Assembly (NCBI GenBank): GCA_964532875.1
Contig: CAZHIZ010000001.1
Span: forward strand, 1-64,000
Source of the DNA: Caldithrix sp964532875
Lineage (GTDB): Bacteria; Calditrichota; Calditrichia; Calditrichales; Calditrichaceae
DNA length: 64,000 bases
Reading direction: 5' to 3'
Both the position numbers and the translations under genes were made by a program. Each line of letters starts with the position of its first letter. Within the stretch, counting starts at the first letter, position 1. The notes beneath the pieces were generated by a model. That model had not been told where the DNA came from, searched no databases, and saw only the letters and a list, made by a program, of their open reading frames with translations. This document shows, one piece after another, positions 24,704 through 33,940 of this stretch.

Positions 24704-25861
24704 ATGGTGAAGAAATTACGTATTGCCGTAATCACTTCGTGGTTTCCTAAAGATCAAGCAGATTTTTCGGGAATTTTTATCAGGGAACAGGTGGAAGTAC
24801 TTGGTGAGCGCTTCCAGATCGATGTGGTTCATCCTGAGATAGATTATTCTGTTTTTCGACCGTTCTTTTCAAAAAGAATATCGGAATTCGAAATAAAAGG
24901 GATACCGGTGATCCGAATTCAGGTTCGTCAATCATTCCCTATCTTCAACCAATGGAATTTTTTAGTTGCAACTAAACATTATATTGTGAATCGTTTAAAG
25001 GATCAGAAAATCGATTTGATTCATTGCCATGTTTCCTATCCGGCGGGTGTGTTAGGTATGCTGGTTGCCAATAGGTTAGGAGTTCCTTTTGTTATTACCG
25101 AACATTACGGAGATTTTGTGGGACTTTTTCGTACCCCTATTCATAAATATCTTATACTCCGTGCAATGAGTAAGGCTGCAGGCATAAGTACAGTTTCGCA
25201 GTATTCACGCCGGATAATCCAGCGTTTTACAAATACTCCAATCACCGTTGTTCCGAATGTCATTGATGTTTCTAAATTTTCCTTGATAAAAAACAAGAAA
25301 CCTGAAAAAAGAGAAATAATGGCTGGTTTTTTGGGAGGATTGGATACGGATGTGAAAGGCTTAGATATCTTATTGCGGGCCGTTGCCGAATTGCCTCGCT
25401 TGCCATTGGTCATCAAAATAGGCGGGGACGGGAAATTATTAGGCCATTATAAGGGATTGGCCAGGCAGCTTGGTCTTGCAGAAAAATGTATTTTTATGGG
25501 TAAAATACCGGTTGATCGGCGTTTTGAATTTTTTAATTCTTTAGACTTTTTTATTCTGTCAAGCAGACACGAATCATTTGGCGTTGTCCTGTTGGAGGCT
25601 ATGGCCAGCGGTTTGCCGGTCGTAGCCACCCGATGTGGCGGGCCTGAAGAGATAGTAGACAAGGAAAACGGAATTTTGGTAGAAAAAGAAAATCCTCCGG
25701 CTCTGGCAAAAGGATTACAAATAATGATAAAACAGTACGCTTTATTTGATCCTTTAAAAATTCGTACACGAGTGGCCAGATATTTTGGAAAGGAAGCATT
25801 CCTCACAAGGATGGAAAAATTTTATCTTGGGGTTCTGCAGGGAAGAGAGAAAAATGGCTAA
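24704..25861 (+). CDS. GT4-family glycosyltransferase
   Basis: 385 residues. 'TSWFPKDQADFSGIFIREQV' near 11 is the N-terminal motif of many GT4 enzymes. 'FVITEHYGDFVGLF' lies near 127, 'GGDGKLLGHYKGLARQLGL' near 239 and the donor-site block 'SSRHESFGVVLLEAMASGLP' near 285. GAAAG before the ATG is a weak ribosome site. The reading is more AT-rich than the preceding two genes. The last 8 bases overlap the next gene. Confidence 0.85.
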   Translation: MVKKLRIAVITSWFPKDQADFSGIFIREQVEVLGERFQIDVVHPEIDYSVFRPFFSKRISEFEIKGIPVIRIQVRQSFPIFNQWNFLVATKHYIVNRLKDQKIDLIHCHVSYPAGVLGMLVANRLGVPFVITEHYGDFVGLFRTPIHKYLILRAMSKAAGISTVSQYSRRIIQRFTNTPITVVPNVIDVSKFSLIKNKKPEKREIMAGFLGGLDTDVKGLDILLRAVAELPRLPLVIKIGGDGKLLGHYKGLARQLGLAEKCIFMGKIPVDRRFEFFNSLDFFILSSRHESFGVVLLEAMASGLPVVATRCGGPEEIVDKENGILVEKENPPALAKGLQIMIKQYALFDPLKIRTRVARYFGKEAFLTRMEKFYLGVLQGREKNG

Positions 25862-27062
25862 AAGATTTCAAACGCTTTATAAATTTTTATTATTTAACGG
25901 ATTACGTTTCTTATCCTTTTTTGCTCCGAAAAATCCGCATATTTGGGTATTTGGTGAATTTTACGGTCGGAGTTTTTCTGGGAATCCAAAATATTTCTTT
26001 ATGTATCTGTTACGTTATTCTAAAGGCGCTTTACGACCTATTTGGCTGAGCTCGAATGATGTTGTTATCGACGAAGTTCAACATCTGGGCGGTGAAGCTT
26101 ATCGCATTAATTCCCTTAAAGCATTGTACTTTGGCCTCCGCGCCAAAGTTTATGTTTATTCTCATGGTGTGGAAGATGTTGGAAATTATGCCGTACGAAA
26201 GGCTGTGTTGATCAATTTGTGGCATGGAATGCCCATCAAAGACATTCGGAAATTTGAACGCTTAAAAAGTGAAAATATTTCTTTATTACGTCAGAAGAAA
26301 ATTCGATTTATTCAAAGACTGATCAAATACGAAGAGAAAGGAAATTATGATTTAATTATTTCTACTTCTGATTTGACAGCTAAAACTTTTGAAAGTGCCT
26401 TTCTGAAAAGACCTAAAAAAATTGTAATTACGGGCGAGCCGAAAAACGATTTGTTTTTTTTACGTTCCCGTAATGAAATTTTGCAAAGCTACGGATTACA
26501 CAAGTGGGTTGAGAAGACGATTATTACTTATATGCCGACGTTCAGAGACAAACGCCTTCCGAAACCATCACAAATTGCTTTTTGGGAAAATTTGACATTG
26601 CCTAAAAACGATACGGTTTTACTGCTTCATTGGCATCCTTCTGACCCATTAAGAAAAGTTTTTTCTGTCGTAAAAACACCGTTTGTTCAAATAGCTAACA
26701 ACCTATCATTAGATGTGCAGGAATTATTATTAATTTCGGATATTTTAGTAACTGATTATTCCAGTTGTTTCATCGATTTTTTATTATTAGACAGGCCGGT
26801 TGTGTTTTTTGCTTATGATCTTGAAGATTACCGCAAATACCGCGGATTTTTATATGAGTATGAGCAAATTTCTCCGGGAGCTATTACACATTCTAAAGAA
26901 GAAACGGCGCGGGTAATCGAGATGTATGCGGCAAACCCGCAATTAGATTTTAACAAACGTCAAAAGAAAAAAAAAATGTTTCATAAATACCAAAAGGGAC
27001 CTTTTTCTCCAAATGTTCTACGAGAAATCACGCTGTGTTTGGCAACGAAAGATAGGGGATAA
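25854..27062 (+). CDS. CDP-glycerol:polyol glycerophosphotransferase family (TagB/TagF-like)
   Basis: 402 residues from the ATG at 25854, which overlaps the previous stop. An earlier in-frame ATG would overlap that gene more. Family blocks: 'LWHGMPIKDIRKFERL' near 122, 'YMPTFRDKRLP' near 223, 'LLLHWHPSDP' near 257 and 'ISDILVTDYSSCFIDFLLL' near 294. These enzymes transfer glycerol phosphate from CDP-glycerol to an acceptor, as in wall teichoic acid synthesis at the inner leaflet. Together with the TagD at 28587 this predicts glycerol-phosphate decoration of a surface glycan in a diderm. At this length it may add single or few units rather than a long polymer. Confidence 0.85.
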   Translation: MAKRFQTLYKFLLFNGLRFLSFFAPKNPHIWVFGEFYGRSFSGNPKYFFMYLLRYSKGALRPIWLSSNDVVIDEVQHLGGEAYRINSLKALYFGLRAKVYVYSHGVEDVGNYAVRKAVLINLWHGMPIKDIRKFERLKSENISLLRQKKIRFIQRLIKYEEKGNYDLIISTSDLTAKTFESAFLKRPKKIVITGEPKNDLFFLRSRNEILQSYGLHKWVEKTIITYMPTFRDKRLPKPSQIAFWENLTLPKNDTVLLLHWHPSDPLRKVFSVVKTPFVQIANNLSLDVQELLLISDILVTDYSSCFIDFLLLDRPVVFFAYDLEDYRKYRGFLYEYEQISPGAITHSKEETARVIEMYAANPQLDFNKRQKKKKMFHKYQKGPFSPNVLREITLCLATKDRG

Positions 27063-27064
27063 TT

Positions 27065-28594
27065 ATGTGTGGAATTTTAGCGGTTATCAATCTTAATATC
27101 GATAAAGGTAAATTTTTGAAAGCATTGCAATTAATGGAACATCGGGGGCCTGACAATTCAGGTATTTTCCATGATCATAATAATTGGTTTGGACATAATA
27201 GGCTAAGTATTCTCGATTTGAATGAACGTTCGAATCAACCTTTTTTTTACAAAGACTATCTAATTATTTACAATGGAGAAGTTTACAATTACAAAGAGTT
27301 GGCGCAGGAGCATCAAATTCAAACCGATACGACTTCCGATACGGAAGTTGTATTAAAAATGTTTATCAAATACGGTGAAAAAGCTCTTGAATTTTTCAAT
27401 GGGATGTTTGCTTTTGTTATTTACAATTTAAAAAGCAAAGAAATTTTTGTCGCTCGTGACCGTTTGGGTATTAAACCGCTTTATTACAGAGAGATTGACG
27501 GGGGTATCATTTTCTCAAGTGAAATTGCTCCTATCTTATATTTATATGAAGATTCGATAAGTGATTTTGCCATACGCCAATACAAAAAGTTGCGTATGAC
27601 CGTGCAAAATCATACGCTTTACGAACATATTTTTTTCTTTCCCGCCGCTCACTATTTTAAAAACAATCAATTCCATATTTATTGGGAATTGGATTATTCA
27701 CCAAAAGAGCCACCCCGTGATGATGAATTGCGTTGGTTAATTGAAGATGCCGTGCGCTTACGTAAACGTTCGGATGTACCAGTGGGAAGTTATTTAAGCG
27801 GTGGTTTGGACAGTACGGTATTGACCTATCTTTTACGTCCTGACCATACATGGACTGTCGGTTTTGATGAATTGAATGAGTTTAAGTGGGGACGATTGGC
27901 GGCACGGAATTTATCTTCAAAGCATCACGAAGTTTTAGTAAATAAAGATCAATTTTTGCAAACGACAGAGTGGATGGTAAAAAAACGTAAAGAACCGTTA
28001 TCGGTTCCAAATGAAGTGCTGCTGTTTTTAATGACACGGGAAGTAAAAAAAGAAAATACGGTAGTGTTATCCGGAGAAGGGGCAGATGAGTTGTTTTGGG
28101 GTTACGATCGTATTTTTAAGTGGGCCCATCAGGCTAATGAACTAACCTTTGAAGCCTTCGACCAATATTATTGTTACGGTTCCGAGAAAGATGATGAAAT
28201 AATTGCTTTTGCTCTACAGGATTTACCATCCGGCTCAGTGGAACAAAAAATCGGATATTATTTTCAAACCGTCCATTTACACGGACTATTGAGGCGAGTG
28301 GATAATTCGACCATGCTGAATAGTGTGGAAGCTCGCGTTCCGTTTGTAGATCACCGTTTAGTCGAACGTTTGGCGGGTGTGCCATTTGAATGGAAAATGG
28401 GGAATTCATTTAAAGAGCCGCTAAAACGGCTATTTAAAGATTTGATTCCGAAAGAAATTATAGCGCGGAAGAAAGTGGGGTTTCCGGTCCCCTTGGAAAC
28501 TATTTTTTTGTCAATACCGGATGGAAAGAAACCGTATGACGCCTGGTTTTCTTTTAACTTAAACCTATTAAAAACGGAGGTAGAAGATGTCTAA
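27065..28594 (+). CDS. AsnB-type glutamine-hydrolysing amidotransferase
   Basis: 509 residues. Cys2 of 'MCGILAV' is the glutaminase nucleophile, and 'LMEHRGPDNSG' near 23 and 'YNGEVYNYKEL' near 69 complete class II glutaminase features. The synthetase domain has the PP-loop SGGLDS at 245-250 and 'LSGEGADELFWGYDR' near 337. It could simply make asparagine, but such genes inside polysaccharide loci often amidate a sugar carboxyl group. With no other biosynthetic genes around, the second role is the better guess. The 3' end overlaps tagD by 8 bases. Confidence 0.85.
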   Translation: MCGILAVINLNIDKGKFLKALQLMEHRGPDNSGIFHDHNNWFGHNRLSILDLNERSNQPFFYKDYLIIYNGEVYNYKELAQEHQIQTDTTSDTEVVLKMFIKYGEKALEFFNGMFAFVIYNLKSKEIFVARDRLGIKPLYYREIDGGIIFSSEIAPILYLYEDSISDFAIRQYKKLRMTVQNHTLYEHIFFFPAAHYFKNNQFHIYWELDYSPKEPPRDDELRWLIEDAVRLRKRSDVPVGSYLSGGLDSTVLTYLLRPDHTWTVGFDELNEFKWGRLAARNLSSKHHEVLVNKDQFLQTTEWMVKKRKEPLSVPNEVLLFLMTREVKKENTVVLSGEGADELFWGYDRIFKWAHQANELTFEAFDQYYCYGSEKDDEIIAFALQDLPSGSVEQKIGYYFQTVHLHGLLRRVDNSTMLNSVEARVPFVDHRLVERLAGVPFEWKMGNSFKEPLKRLFKDLIPKEIIARKKVGFPVPLETIFLSIPDGKKPYDAWFSFNLNLLKTEVEDV

Positions 28595-29018
28595 CTTAGT
28601 AATCGGTTACACAACCGGTGTATTTGATTTGTTTCACATTGGCCATTTAAATTTGTTGCGCAATGCCAAAGCGCTTTGTGATAAATTAATTGTGGGGGTA
28701 TCAACGGATGAATTAGTAGCGTACAAAAATAAAAGAGCTGTCATTCCATTCCATGAGCGTATGGAAATTGTACGGCATATTGATGTAGTTGATGCTGTTA
28801 TTCCACAAGAAGATATGAATAAATTCGAAATGTGGAAAAAATTGAAGTTTGATATCATGTTTGTTGGCGATGACTGGTACAATACACCAAAATGGGAAGA
28901 TTTCGAGCGTCAATTCAAAGAAGTTGGCGTACGAATTGTTTACTTTCCATATACCAAAGGAACGTCTTCGACTTTAATCAATGAAACGTTAAAAAAGTTA
29001 CGAAACGAATCATTATAA
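28587..29018 (+). CDS. tagD: glycerol-3-phosphate cytidylyltransferase TagD
   Basis: 143 residues, close to the 129-140 of TagD proteins. The cytidylyltransferase signature HIGH is at 17-20 in 'TTGVFDLFHIGHLNLL'. 'ERMEIVRHIDVVDAVIPQ' near 52, 'VGDDWYNTPKW' near 91 and the C-terminal 'KGTSSTLINETL', corresponding to RTEGISTT, fit TagD rather than ethanolamine or ADP-heptose transferases. It makes CDP-glycerol from CTP and glycerol-3-phosphate, the donor for the enzyme at 25854. An AACGGAGG ribosome site lies within the end of asnB. Confidence 0.9.
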   Translation: MSNLVIGYTTGVFDLFHIGHLNLLRNAKALCDKLIVGVSTDELVAYKNKRAVIPFHERMEIVRHIDVVDAVIPQEDMNKFEMWKKLKFDIMFVGDDWYNTPKWEDFERQFKEVGVRIVYFPYTKGTSSTLINETLKKLRNESL

Positions 29019-29033
29019 ATCTGAGATTTCCCT

Positions 29034-30488
29034 GTGGCCACCGTCAAAGATCATCTGAAAATTGCTGCAAAAAATTCCGCTATTTATAGTTTAGGACCAC
29101 TTTCCTCAAAAGTGGCCGGATTTGTGTTGCTTCCGCTTTACACTTCTCACCTTACGTTGTCGGAATATGGGATTTTGGGTATTGTAGATGTAACAATGCA
29201 AATCTTTGTTTCCATTTTCGGTTTTGGGCTAAATTGGGCATTTAACCGTTGGTATTGGGACAAAGAATATATTCACAAACAAAAAATTATTTTTTTTAGC
29301 TTATTCGTTTTTTTGGCTGCCACCAGTTTGGTGATGTTTGTACTATTTTTGCCTTTTACTAAGCAATTTTCAATTCTTTTATTTAATAGTGCAAAATACG
29401 ATTATGTATTCAAATTGATGTTAGTGGCTGCAGGTTTGCAAATTTTGACCAATTTACCTAATACGTTGCTTAAACTACAACAGCGGCCTTTTTTATTCTC
29501 TTTATCGAATACAGCTAAGTTAGTTATTTCGCTGACGTTTACCGTGTTGTTTATCGTACAATTTCATAGGGGTATTCGCGGAATTTACGAAGCCCTGATC
29601 CTTGGATTTATTATGTATTTTTTGTTGTTGGTAAAATACATTTACAGAAATTTGGAATTTAAATTCGATTGGACTATCATTAAGGAAATGTTGTTGTTTA
29701 GCTTACCCTTAATGGGCTCTTCTACGGCGACCGTTGTACTTTCCTTTGCCGATCGATATGTGCTAAAGTTTATCGGCGGGTTAAACGATGTAGGGATTTA
29801 TTCTTTAGGGTATAAACTTTCTAATACCATAAAAGTATTTATCATTCAATCGGTCATTTTAGCTATCTCGCCTATTATTTACAAGGTGATGTATGATGAA
29901 AACAGTGGTGAATTTTATTCGCGTTTGATGACTTATTTCGCCTTCCTTTTAATGGTTGTCGTGGTAGGGGTTTCCTTATTTGGAAAAGAATTAGTAATGG
30001 TTTTGGCTAAAAACAAAGATTATTGGGATGCATACAAAGTTATTCCCATATTATCTCTGGCCATGTTGTTTATCGGTATACGTTATATTGCTGAAATTGG
30101 TTTGAATATCGAAAAAAAGACAGGGACAAAAGCAAAGATTGTGGTGTTTGTTTCTTTAATTAATATTATTTTGAACATCTTATTAATTCCGCTTTGGCAA
30201 TCGATTGGGGCATCTGTGGCAATGCTTATTTCACAGATTTTATATTTTGTGTTGAATTATTATTATGGGCAAAAATATTATTTTATTCCATTCGAATTGA
30301 AACGATTAAATATTATTTTGTTTCTTACGGGGGGGTATATTTTAGGGGCGTTATTAATAAATACTCAATTTTCCGTGATGCGCTTAATAATAAAAGCGGG
30401 GATGTTTCTATCAATCCCCGCTCTGCTCTATTTTTCTCGTTTTTTTAAAAAAGAAGAATTGAATGTACTAAAAAATATGTTGAAATAA
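29034..30488 (+). CDS. wzx: Wzx-type polysaccharide flippase (MOP superfamily)
   Basis: 484 residues with about 14 hydrophobic spans. It starts at GTG 29034 with only a weak upstream purine run; the N-terminal 'NSAIYSLGPLSSKVAGFVLLPLYTSHL' (about 14-40) is typical of the Polysacc_synt family. It would flip the lipid-linked repeat unit across the inner membrane. No Wzy polymerase or Wzz co-polymerase is recognised in the window. It ends 11 bases before the convergent lipoprotein gene, without a clear terminator. Confidence 0.85.
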   Translation: MATVKDHLKIAAKNSAIYSLGPLSSKVAGFVLLPLYTSHLTLSEYGILGIVDVTMQIFVSIFGFGLNWAFNRWYWDKEYIHKQKIIFFSLFVFLAATSLVMFVLFLPFTKQFSILLFNSAKYDYVFKLMLVAAGLQILTNLPNTLLKLQQRPFLFSLSNTAKLVISLTFTVLFIVQFHRGIRGIYEALILGFIMYFLLLVKYIYRNLEFKFDWTIIKEMLLFSLPLMGSSTATVVLSFADRYVLKFIGGLNDVGIYSLGYKLSNTIKVFIIQSVILAISPIIYKVMYDENSGEFYSRLMTYFAFLLMVVVVGVSLFGKELVMVLAKNKDYWDAYKVIPILSLAMLFIGIRYIAEIGLNIEKKTGTKAKIVVFVSLINIILNILLIPLWQSIGASVAMLISQILYFVLNYYYGQKYYFIPFELKRLNIILFLTGGYILGALLINTQFSVMRLIIKAGMFLSIPALLYFSRFFKKEELNVLKNMLK

Positions 30489-30499
30489 TATTAGAGTTG

Positions 30500-31738
30500 T
30501 TACCAGAAAATCGGCCGTGCATACCAAAAATAGTCATGCCCGTGCGTTATTTGTTCTAATGTGTTGGTATCTAAATCCCATCTAAAAAGTTGGCGATCCC
30601 GGTGTGTAGGGCCTACAATTAATGAAACAACCACCGATTTTTGATCAGGAGTGAACGTAGGGTAGGTCGGTTCACCGATTTCTGTTACATTTATTTCTTT
30701 CATTTCACCAATTTTATTCTTTACTACGATGGACATATACGTCGAATCTAAGGCCATTCTTGTATAAACATATTGGTTCCCATCTAAACTGAAAGCTAAA
30801 AATTCATCGTGATAGTTAGTCTCATTAATGAAAGACTCTTCTTGTGTGCCATCATGTTTAATACGAAAGATAGATTCGTTTCCTACTTTGTTTGTATGAT
30901 AATAGATCCAATCTTCTGTTGGGGGTGTTACCGGATATTTCTCAAAGAAACTATCGGCAATGATTGTATGAAAATCATTACCATTAATATCCACAGATCC
31001 TAAATTCCAATCATTATAAAGATCTCCATATTGTTTATAATTAAATAAAATCCGGTTTAAAGTTTGGGAATAAAATAAAAAGTTCGCATTGACATTGAGT
31101 TGCGCAATGGGAACAATTTTATGTTGAGGAATATTATATTTGCTGAGTATATCACGACCTTGTAAAAAGTAGAATTCAGCTCTTTTGGGATCTTCGTTTA
31201 CAACAAAAGGGTAACGTCCTTCGCCAAAGTCGACAATTTTTTTGGTTCTCAGGTTGAGCCCAATAATATGCCAAATATTTTCAGGAGTTAAAGCCATCAT
31301 TAGAAAATTTTGTTCGGTTACTTCTCCCCAACTTACCGTAATAATTAACCCACCGGTAACGGGATTGAGCTGCAAGTACACAGGGATGATTTGGCCGGGC
31401 TCTACCGTTACATTGGTATGACCGGTGTATAATAAAGTATTTTGTGCATCAAACGCATCGACTTGTAAGTACCAATCGCCGGGTAAAAGGTTTTCTACCT
31501 TGGCTATCGCTTTATCGCCTCTAATTTCAAAGGTAAAGAAAACGGTGTCTGCATCGGCGCGGGCTAAAAAGCCCTTAATAGCGGCAACATTCTGCGGCGC
31601 TGCCGACATGTCCATATTAAAAGTGATGCTTCCTTCGTTTGCAGGACCAGGAACGGGTTGGGTGGGATTGTCGTTCAGATTGGTGCAGTAGTTTAATAAC
31701 AACACCGCACCGATCAACAGAGCTATTTTTTTAAGCAT
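30500..31738 (-). CDS. lipoprotein with shared N-terminal module and beta-propeller-like C-terminus
   Basis: 412 residues. Signal peptide 'LLIGAVLLLNYC' with Cys18 as probable lipidation site. Residues about 1-137 are nearly the same as in the two upstream paralogues ('AAIKGFLARADADTVFFTF', 'LPGDWYLQVDAFDAQ', 'IIPVYLQLNPVTGGL') and read as a beta-sandwich. Residues about 140-412 are different: repeated strands with 'RAEFYFLQGRDIL', 'LDGNQYVYTRMALDS' and 'DQKSVVVSLIVGP' resemble a TolB/WD40-like propeller. It is third in a minus-strand operon: the upstream stop TAG runs into the GGAGG of this gene, 11 bases before the ATG. The function is unknown; surface or periplasmic exposure is likely. Confidence 0.8.
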   Translation of the reverse strand: MLKKIALLIGAVLLLNYCTNLNDNPTQPVPGPANEGSITFNMDMSAAPQNVAAIKGFLARADADTVFFTFEIRGDKAIAKVENLLPGDWYLQVDAFDAQNTLLYTGHTNVTVEPGQIIPVYLQLNPVTGGLIITVSWGEVTEQNFLMMALTPENIWHIIGLNLRTKKIVDFGEGRYPFVVNEDPKRAEFYFLQGRDILSKYNIPQHKIVPIAQLNVNANFLFYSQTLNRILFNYKQYGDLYNDWNLGSVDINGNDFHTIIADSFFEKYPVTPPTEDWIYYHTNKVGNESIFRIKHDGTQEESFINETNYHDEFLAFSLDGNQYVYTRMALDSTYMSIVVKNKIGEMKEINVTEIGEPTYPTFTPDQKSVVVSLIVGPTHRDRQLFRWDLDTNTLEQITHGHDYFWYARPIFW

Positions 31739-32838
31739 GGCCTTACCTCCTAATGTTTTATCCCGTTTAAAATAATATTTTGAATGTCACGCTGGGAAAG
31801 TGCCCCGTTAAAAATGGCGAATTCATCTATCTTGCCTTTAAAATACCGATGTATCATCCGCTCAACCGGTGGTACGGCCCCTAATGTAATGGGAGCTTCG
31901 GAATGATAAAGAGTGCCGCCAAATGCTATTTCTTTAAGCAATTCACCGTTCAGATACAGATACATACGATGATTATTGACAATACCCGCAATATGATACC
32001 AGGTACGGGGTGAAATAGCTTGATAAACTTTTAGAAAAATTAAGGAATCGCCATGGTCATAAATCGAAAAATTAAGATGAAACGGAGAATGTTGCCCTCC
32101 GATAAGAATAGAGAAATCACGGAATTTGCTAGTATCGTAAGCCTTAAAAATCAATCCTTGCACATCGTCCCATCCCGGGGTATCTTCGATGGTACTATCG
32201 GATTTGTAAAACCAAAAAACAATTGAGTATATGTCTTTATTGTAGGCATTAATATGGGGAATCAGCGCATAGCCGGTTTTACCGTCCAATTCCAACGCTA
32301 AACCCTGTATCCCTTGAGAGAAAACGGTATTCCCGAACCGTTGTCCATGATTGTGAAACGGGCTTAAATCTTCCATGTCCCCTTCAAACGGAAAATAGGC
32401 TAAAATCGAAGGCAAATGCGCATTCGTCCATTCTACAACAATGATCAAACTTCCGGTGACCGGATTTAATTGTAAATATACCGGTATCGTTTGCCCGGCC
32501 CTTACCAAAACCGTAGTATGGCCGGAATAACATTTTGTACTATCTTTATCAAATGCATCGACTTGTAAATACCAATTGCCGGGTAAAAGGTTTTCTACCC
32601 TGGCGACTGCTTTTTCGCCTTGAATCTCAAAAGTAAAGAAAACGGTGTCTGCATCGGCGCGGGCTAAAAAGCCCTTAATGGCCGCAACATTCTGCGGTGC
32701 TGCCGACATGTCCATATCAAGAGTGATACTCCCAGCGCTCAACGGTTCGGGAACGGGCCGGGTGGGATTGTCGTTCAGATTGGTGCAGTAGTTTAATAAC
32801 AACACCGCACCGATCAACAGAGCTATTTTTTTAAGCAT
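31739..32838. repeat. 1100-bp tandem duplication, copy 1
   Basis: Same as 32839-33938 apart from one base that I can see (C at 32800, T at 33900). The unit is a lipoprotein gene plus its ribosome binding site. Confidence 0.9.
31750..32838 (-). CDS. lipoprotein with shared N-terminal module and LamG-like domain, copy 2
   Basis: 362 residues, identical in protein sequence to the gene at 32850-33938. Lipoprotein signal with Cys18, the shared module (about 1-137), then a laminin-G/concanavalin-like jellyroll (about 145-360). The latter shows 'YFPFEGDMEDLSPFHNHG', 'GLALELDGKTGYALIP', 'YSIVFWFYKSDS', 'WYHIAGIVNNHRMYLYLNGE' and 'FKGKIDEFAIFNGALS'. LamG-like folds often bind carbohydrate, which would suit a surface lipoprotein encoded inside a polysaccharide locus, but the ligand is unknown. 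Its stop overlaps the ribosome site of the next gene, so the three genes form one operon. Confidence 0.85.
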   Translation of the reverse strand: MLKKIALLIGAVLLLNYCTNLNDNPTRPVPEPLSAGSITLDMDMSAAPQNVAAIKGFLARADADTVFFTFEIQGEKAVARVENLLPGNWYLQVDAFDKDSTKCYSGHTTVLVRAGQTIPVYLQLNPVTGSLIIVVEWTNAHLPSILAYFPFEGDMEDLSPFHNHGQRFGNTVFSQGIQGLALELDGKTGYALIPHINAYNKDIYSIVFWFYKSDSTIEDTPGWDDVQGLIFKAYDTSKFRDFSILIGGQHSPFHLNFSIYDHGDSLIFLKVYQAISPRTWYHIAGIVNNHRMYLYLNGELLKEIAFGGTLYHSEAPITLGAVPPVERMIHRYFKGKIDEFAIFNGALSQRDIQNIILNGIKH

Positions 32839-33938
32839 GGCCTTACCTCCTAATGTTTTATCCCGTTTAAAATAATATTTTGAATGTCACGCTGGGAAAG
32901 TGCCCCGTTAAAAATGGCGAATTCATCTATCTTGCCTTTAAAATACCGATGTATCATCCGCTCAACCGGTGGTACGGCCCCTAATGTAATGGGAGCTTCG
33001 GAATGATAAAGAGTGCCGCCAAATGCTATTTCTTTAAGCAATTCACCGTTCAGATACAGATACATACGATGATTATTGACAATACCCGCAATATGATACC
33101 AGGTACGGGGTGAAATAGCTTGATAAACTTTTAGAAAAATTAAGGAATCGCCATGGTCATAAATCGAAAAATTAAGATGAAACGGAGAATGTTGCCCTCC
33201 GATAAGAATAGAGAAATCACGGAATTTGCTAGTATCGTAAGCCTTAAAAATCAATCCTTGCACATCGTCCCATCCCGGGGTATCTTCGATGGTACTATCG
33301 GATTTGTAAAACCAAAAAACAATTGAGTATATGTCTTTATTGTAGGCATTAATATGGGGAATCAGCGCATAGCCGGTTTTACCGTCCAATTCCAACGCTA
33401 AACCCTGTATCCCTTGAGAGAAAACGGTATTCCCGAACCGTTGTCCATGATTGTGAAACGGGCTTAAATCTTCCATGTCCCCTTCAAACGGAAAATAGGC
33501 TAAAATCGAAGGCAAATGCGCATTCGTCCATTCTACAACAATGATCAAACTTCCGGTGACCGGATTTAATTGTAAATATACCGGTATCGTTTGCCCGGCC
33601 CTTACCAAAACCGTAGTATGGCCGGAATAACATTTTGTACTATCTTTATCAAATGCATCGACTTGTAAATACCAATTGCCGGGTAAAAGGTTTTCTACCC
33701 TGGCGACTGCTTTTTCGCCTTGAATCTCAAAAGTAAAGAAAACGGTGTCTGCATCGGCGCGGGCTAAAAAGCCCTTAATGGCCGCAACATTCTGCGGTGC
33801 TGCCGACATGTCCATATCAAGAGTGATACTCCCAGCGCTCAACGGTTCGGGAACGGGCCGGGTGGGATTGTCGTTCAGATTGGTGCAGTAGTTTAATAAT
33901 AACACCGCACCGATCAACAGAGCTATTTTTTTAAGCAT
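32839..33938. repeat. 1100-bp tandem duplication, copy 2
   Basis: Near-identical to 31739-32838. Upstream of this copy the ribosome site reads GGAGATAAGG instead of GGAGGTAAGG, marking it as the outer, promoter-proximal copy. Confidence 0.9.
32850..33938 (-). CDS. lipoprotein with shared N-terminal module and LamG-like domain, copy 1
   Basis: 362 residues, the first gene of the three-gene lipoprotein operon and identical in protein sequence to its neighbour. The N-terminal 137 residues are the module common to all three proteins; the C-terminal part is the LamG-like jellyroll described for copy 2. The ATG at 33938 has AGGAGAT at proper distance. No good promoter was found in the 150 bases upstream, although a 6-bp hairpin (ACCACG/CGTGGT, 33992-34008) lies there. 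Near-identity of the DNA points to very recent duplication or gene conversion. Confidence 0.85.
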   Translation of the reverse strand: MLKKIALLIGAVLLLNYCTNLNDNPTRPVPEPLSAGSITLDMDMSAAPQNVAAIKGFLARADADTVFFTFEIQGEKAVARVENLLPGNWYLQVDAFDKDSTKCYSGHTTVLVRAGQTIPVYLQLNPVTGSLIIVVEWTNAHLPSILAYFPFEGDMEDLSPFHNHGQRFGNTVFSQGIQGLALELDGKTGYALIPHINAYNKDIYSIVFWFYKSDSTIEDTPGWDDVQGLIFKAYDTSKFRDFSILIGGQHSPFHLNFSIYDHGDSLIFLKVYQAISPRTWYHIAGIVNNHRMYLYLNGELLKEIAFGGTLYHSEAPITLGAVPPVERMIHRYFKGKIDEFAIFNGALSQRDIQNIILNGIKH

Positions 33939-33940
33939 GG

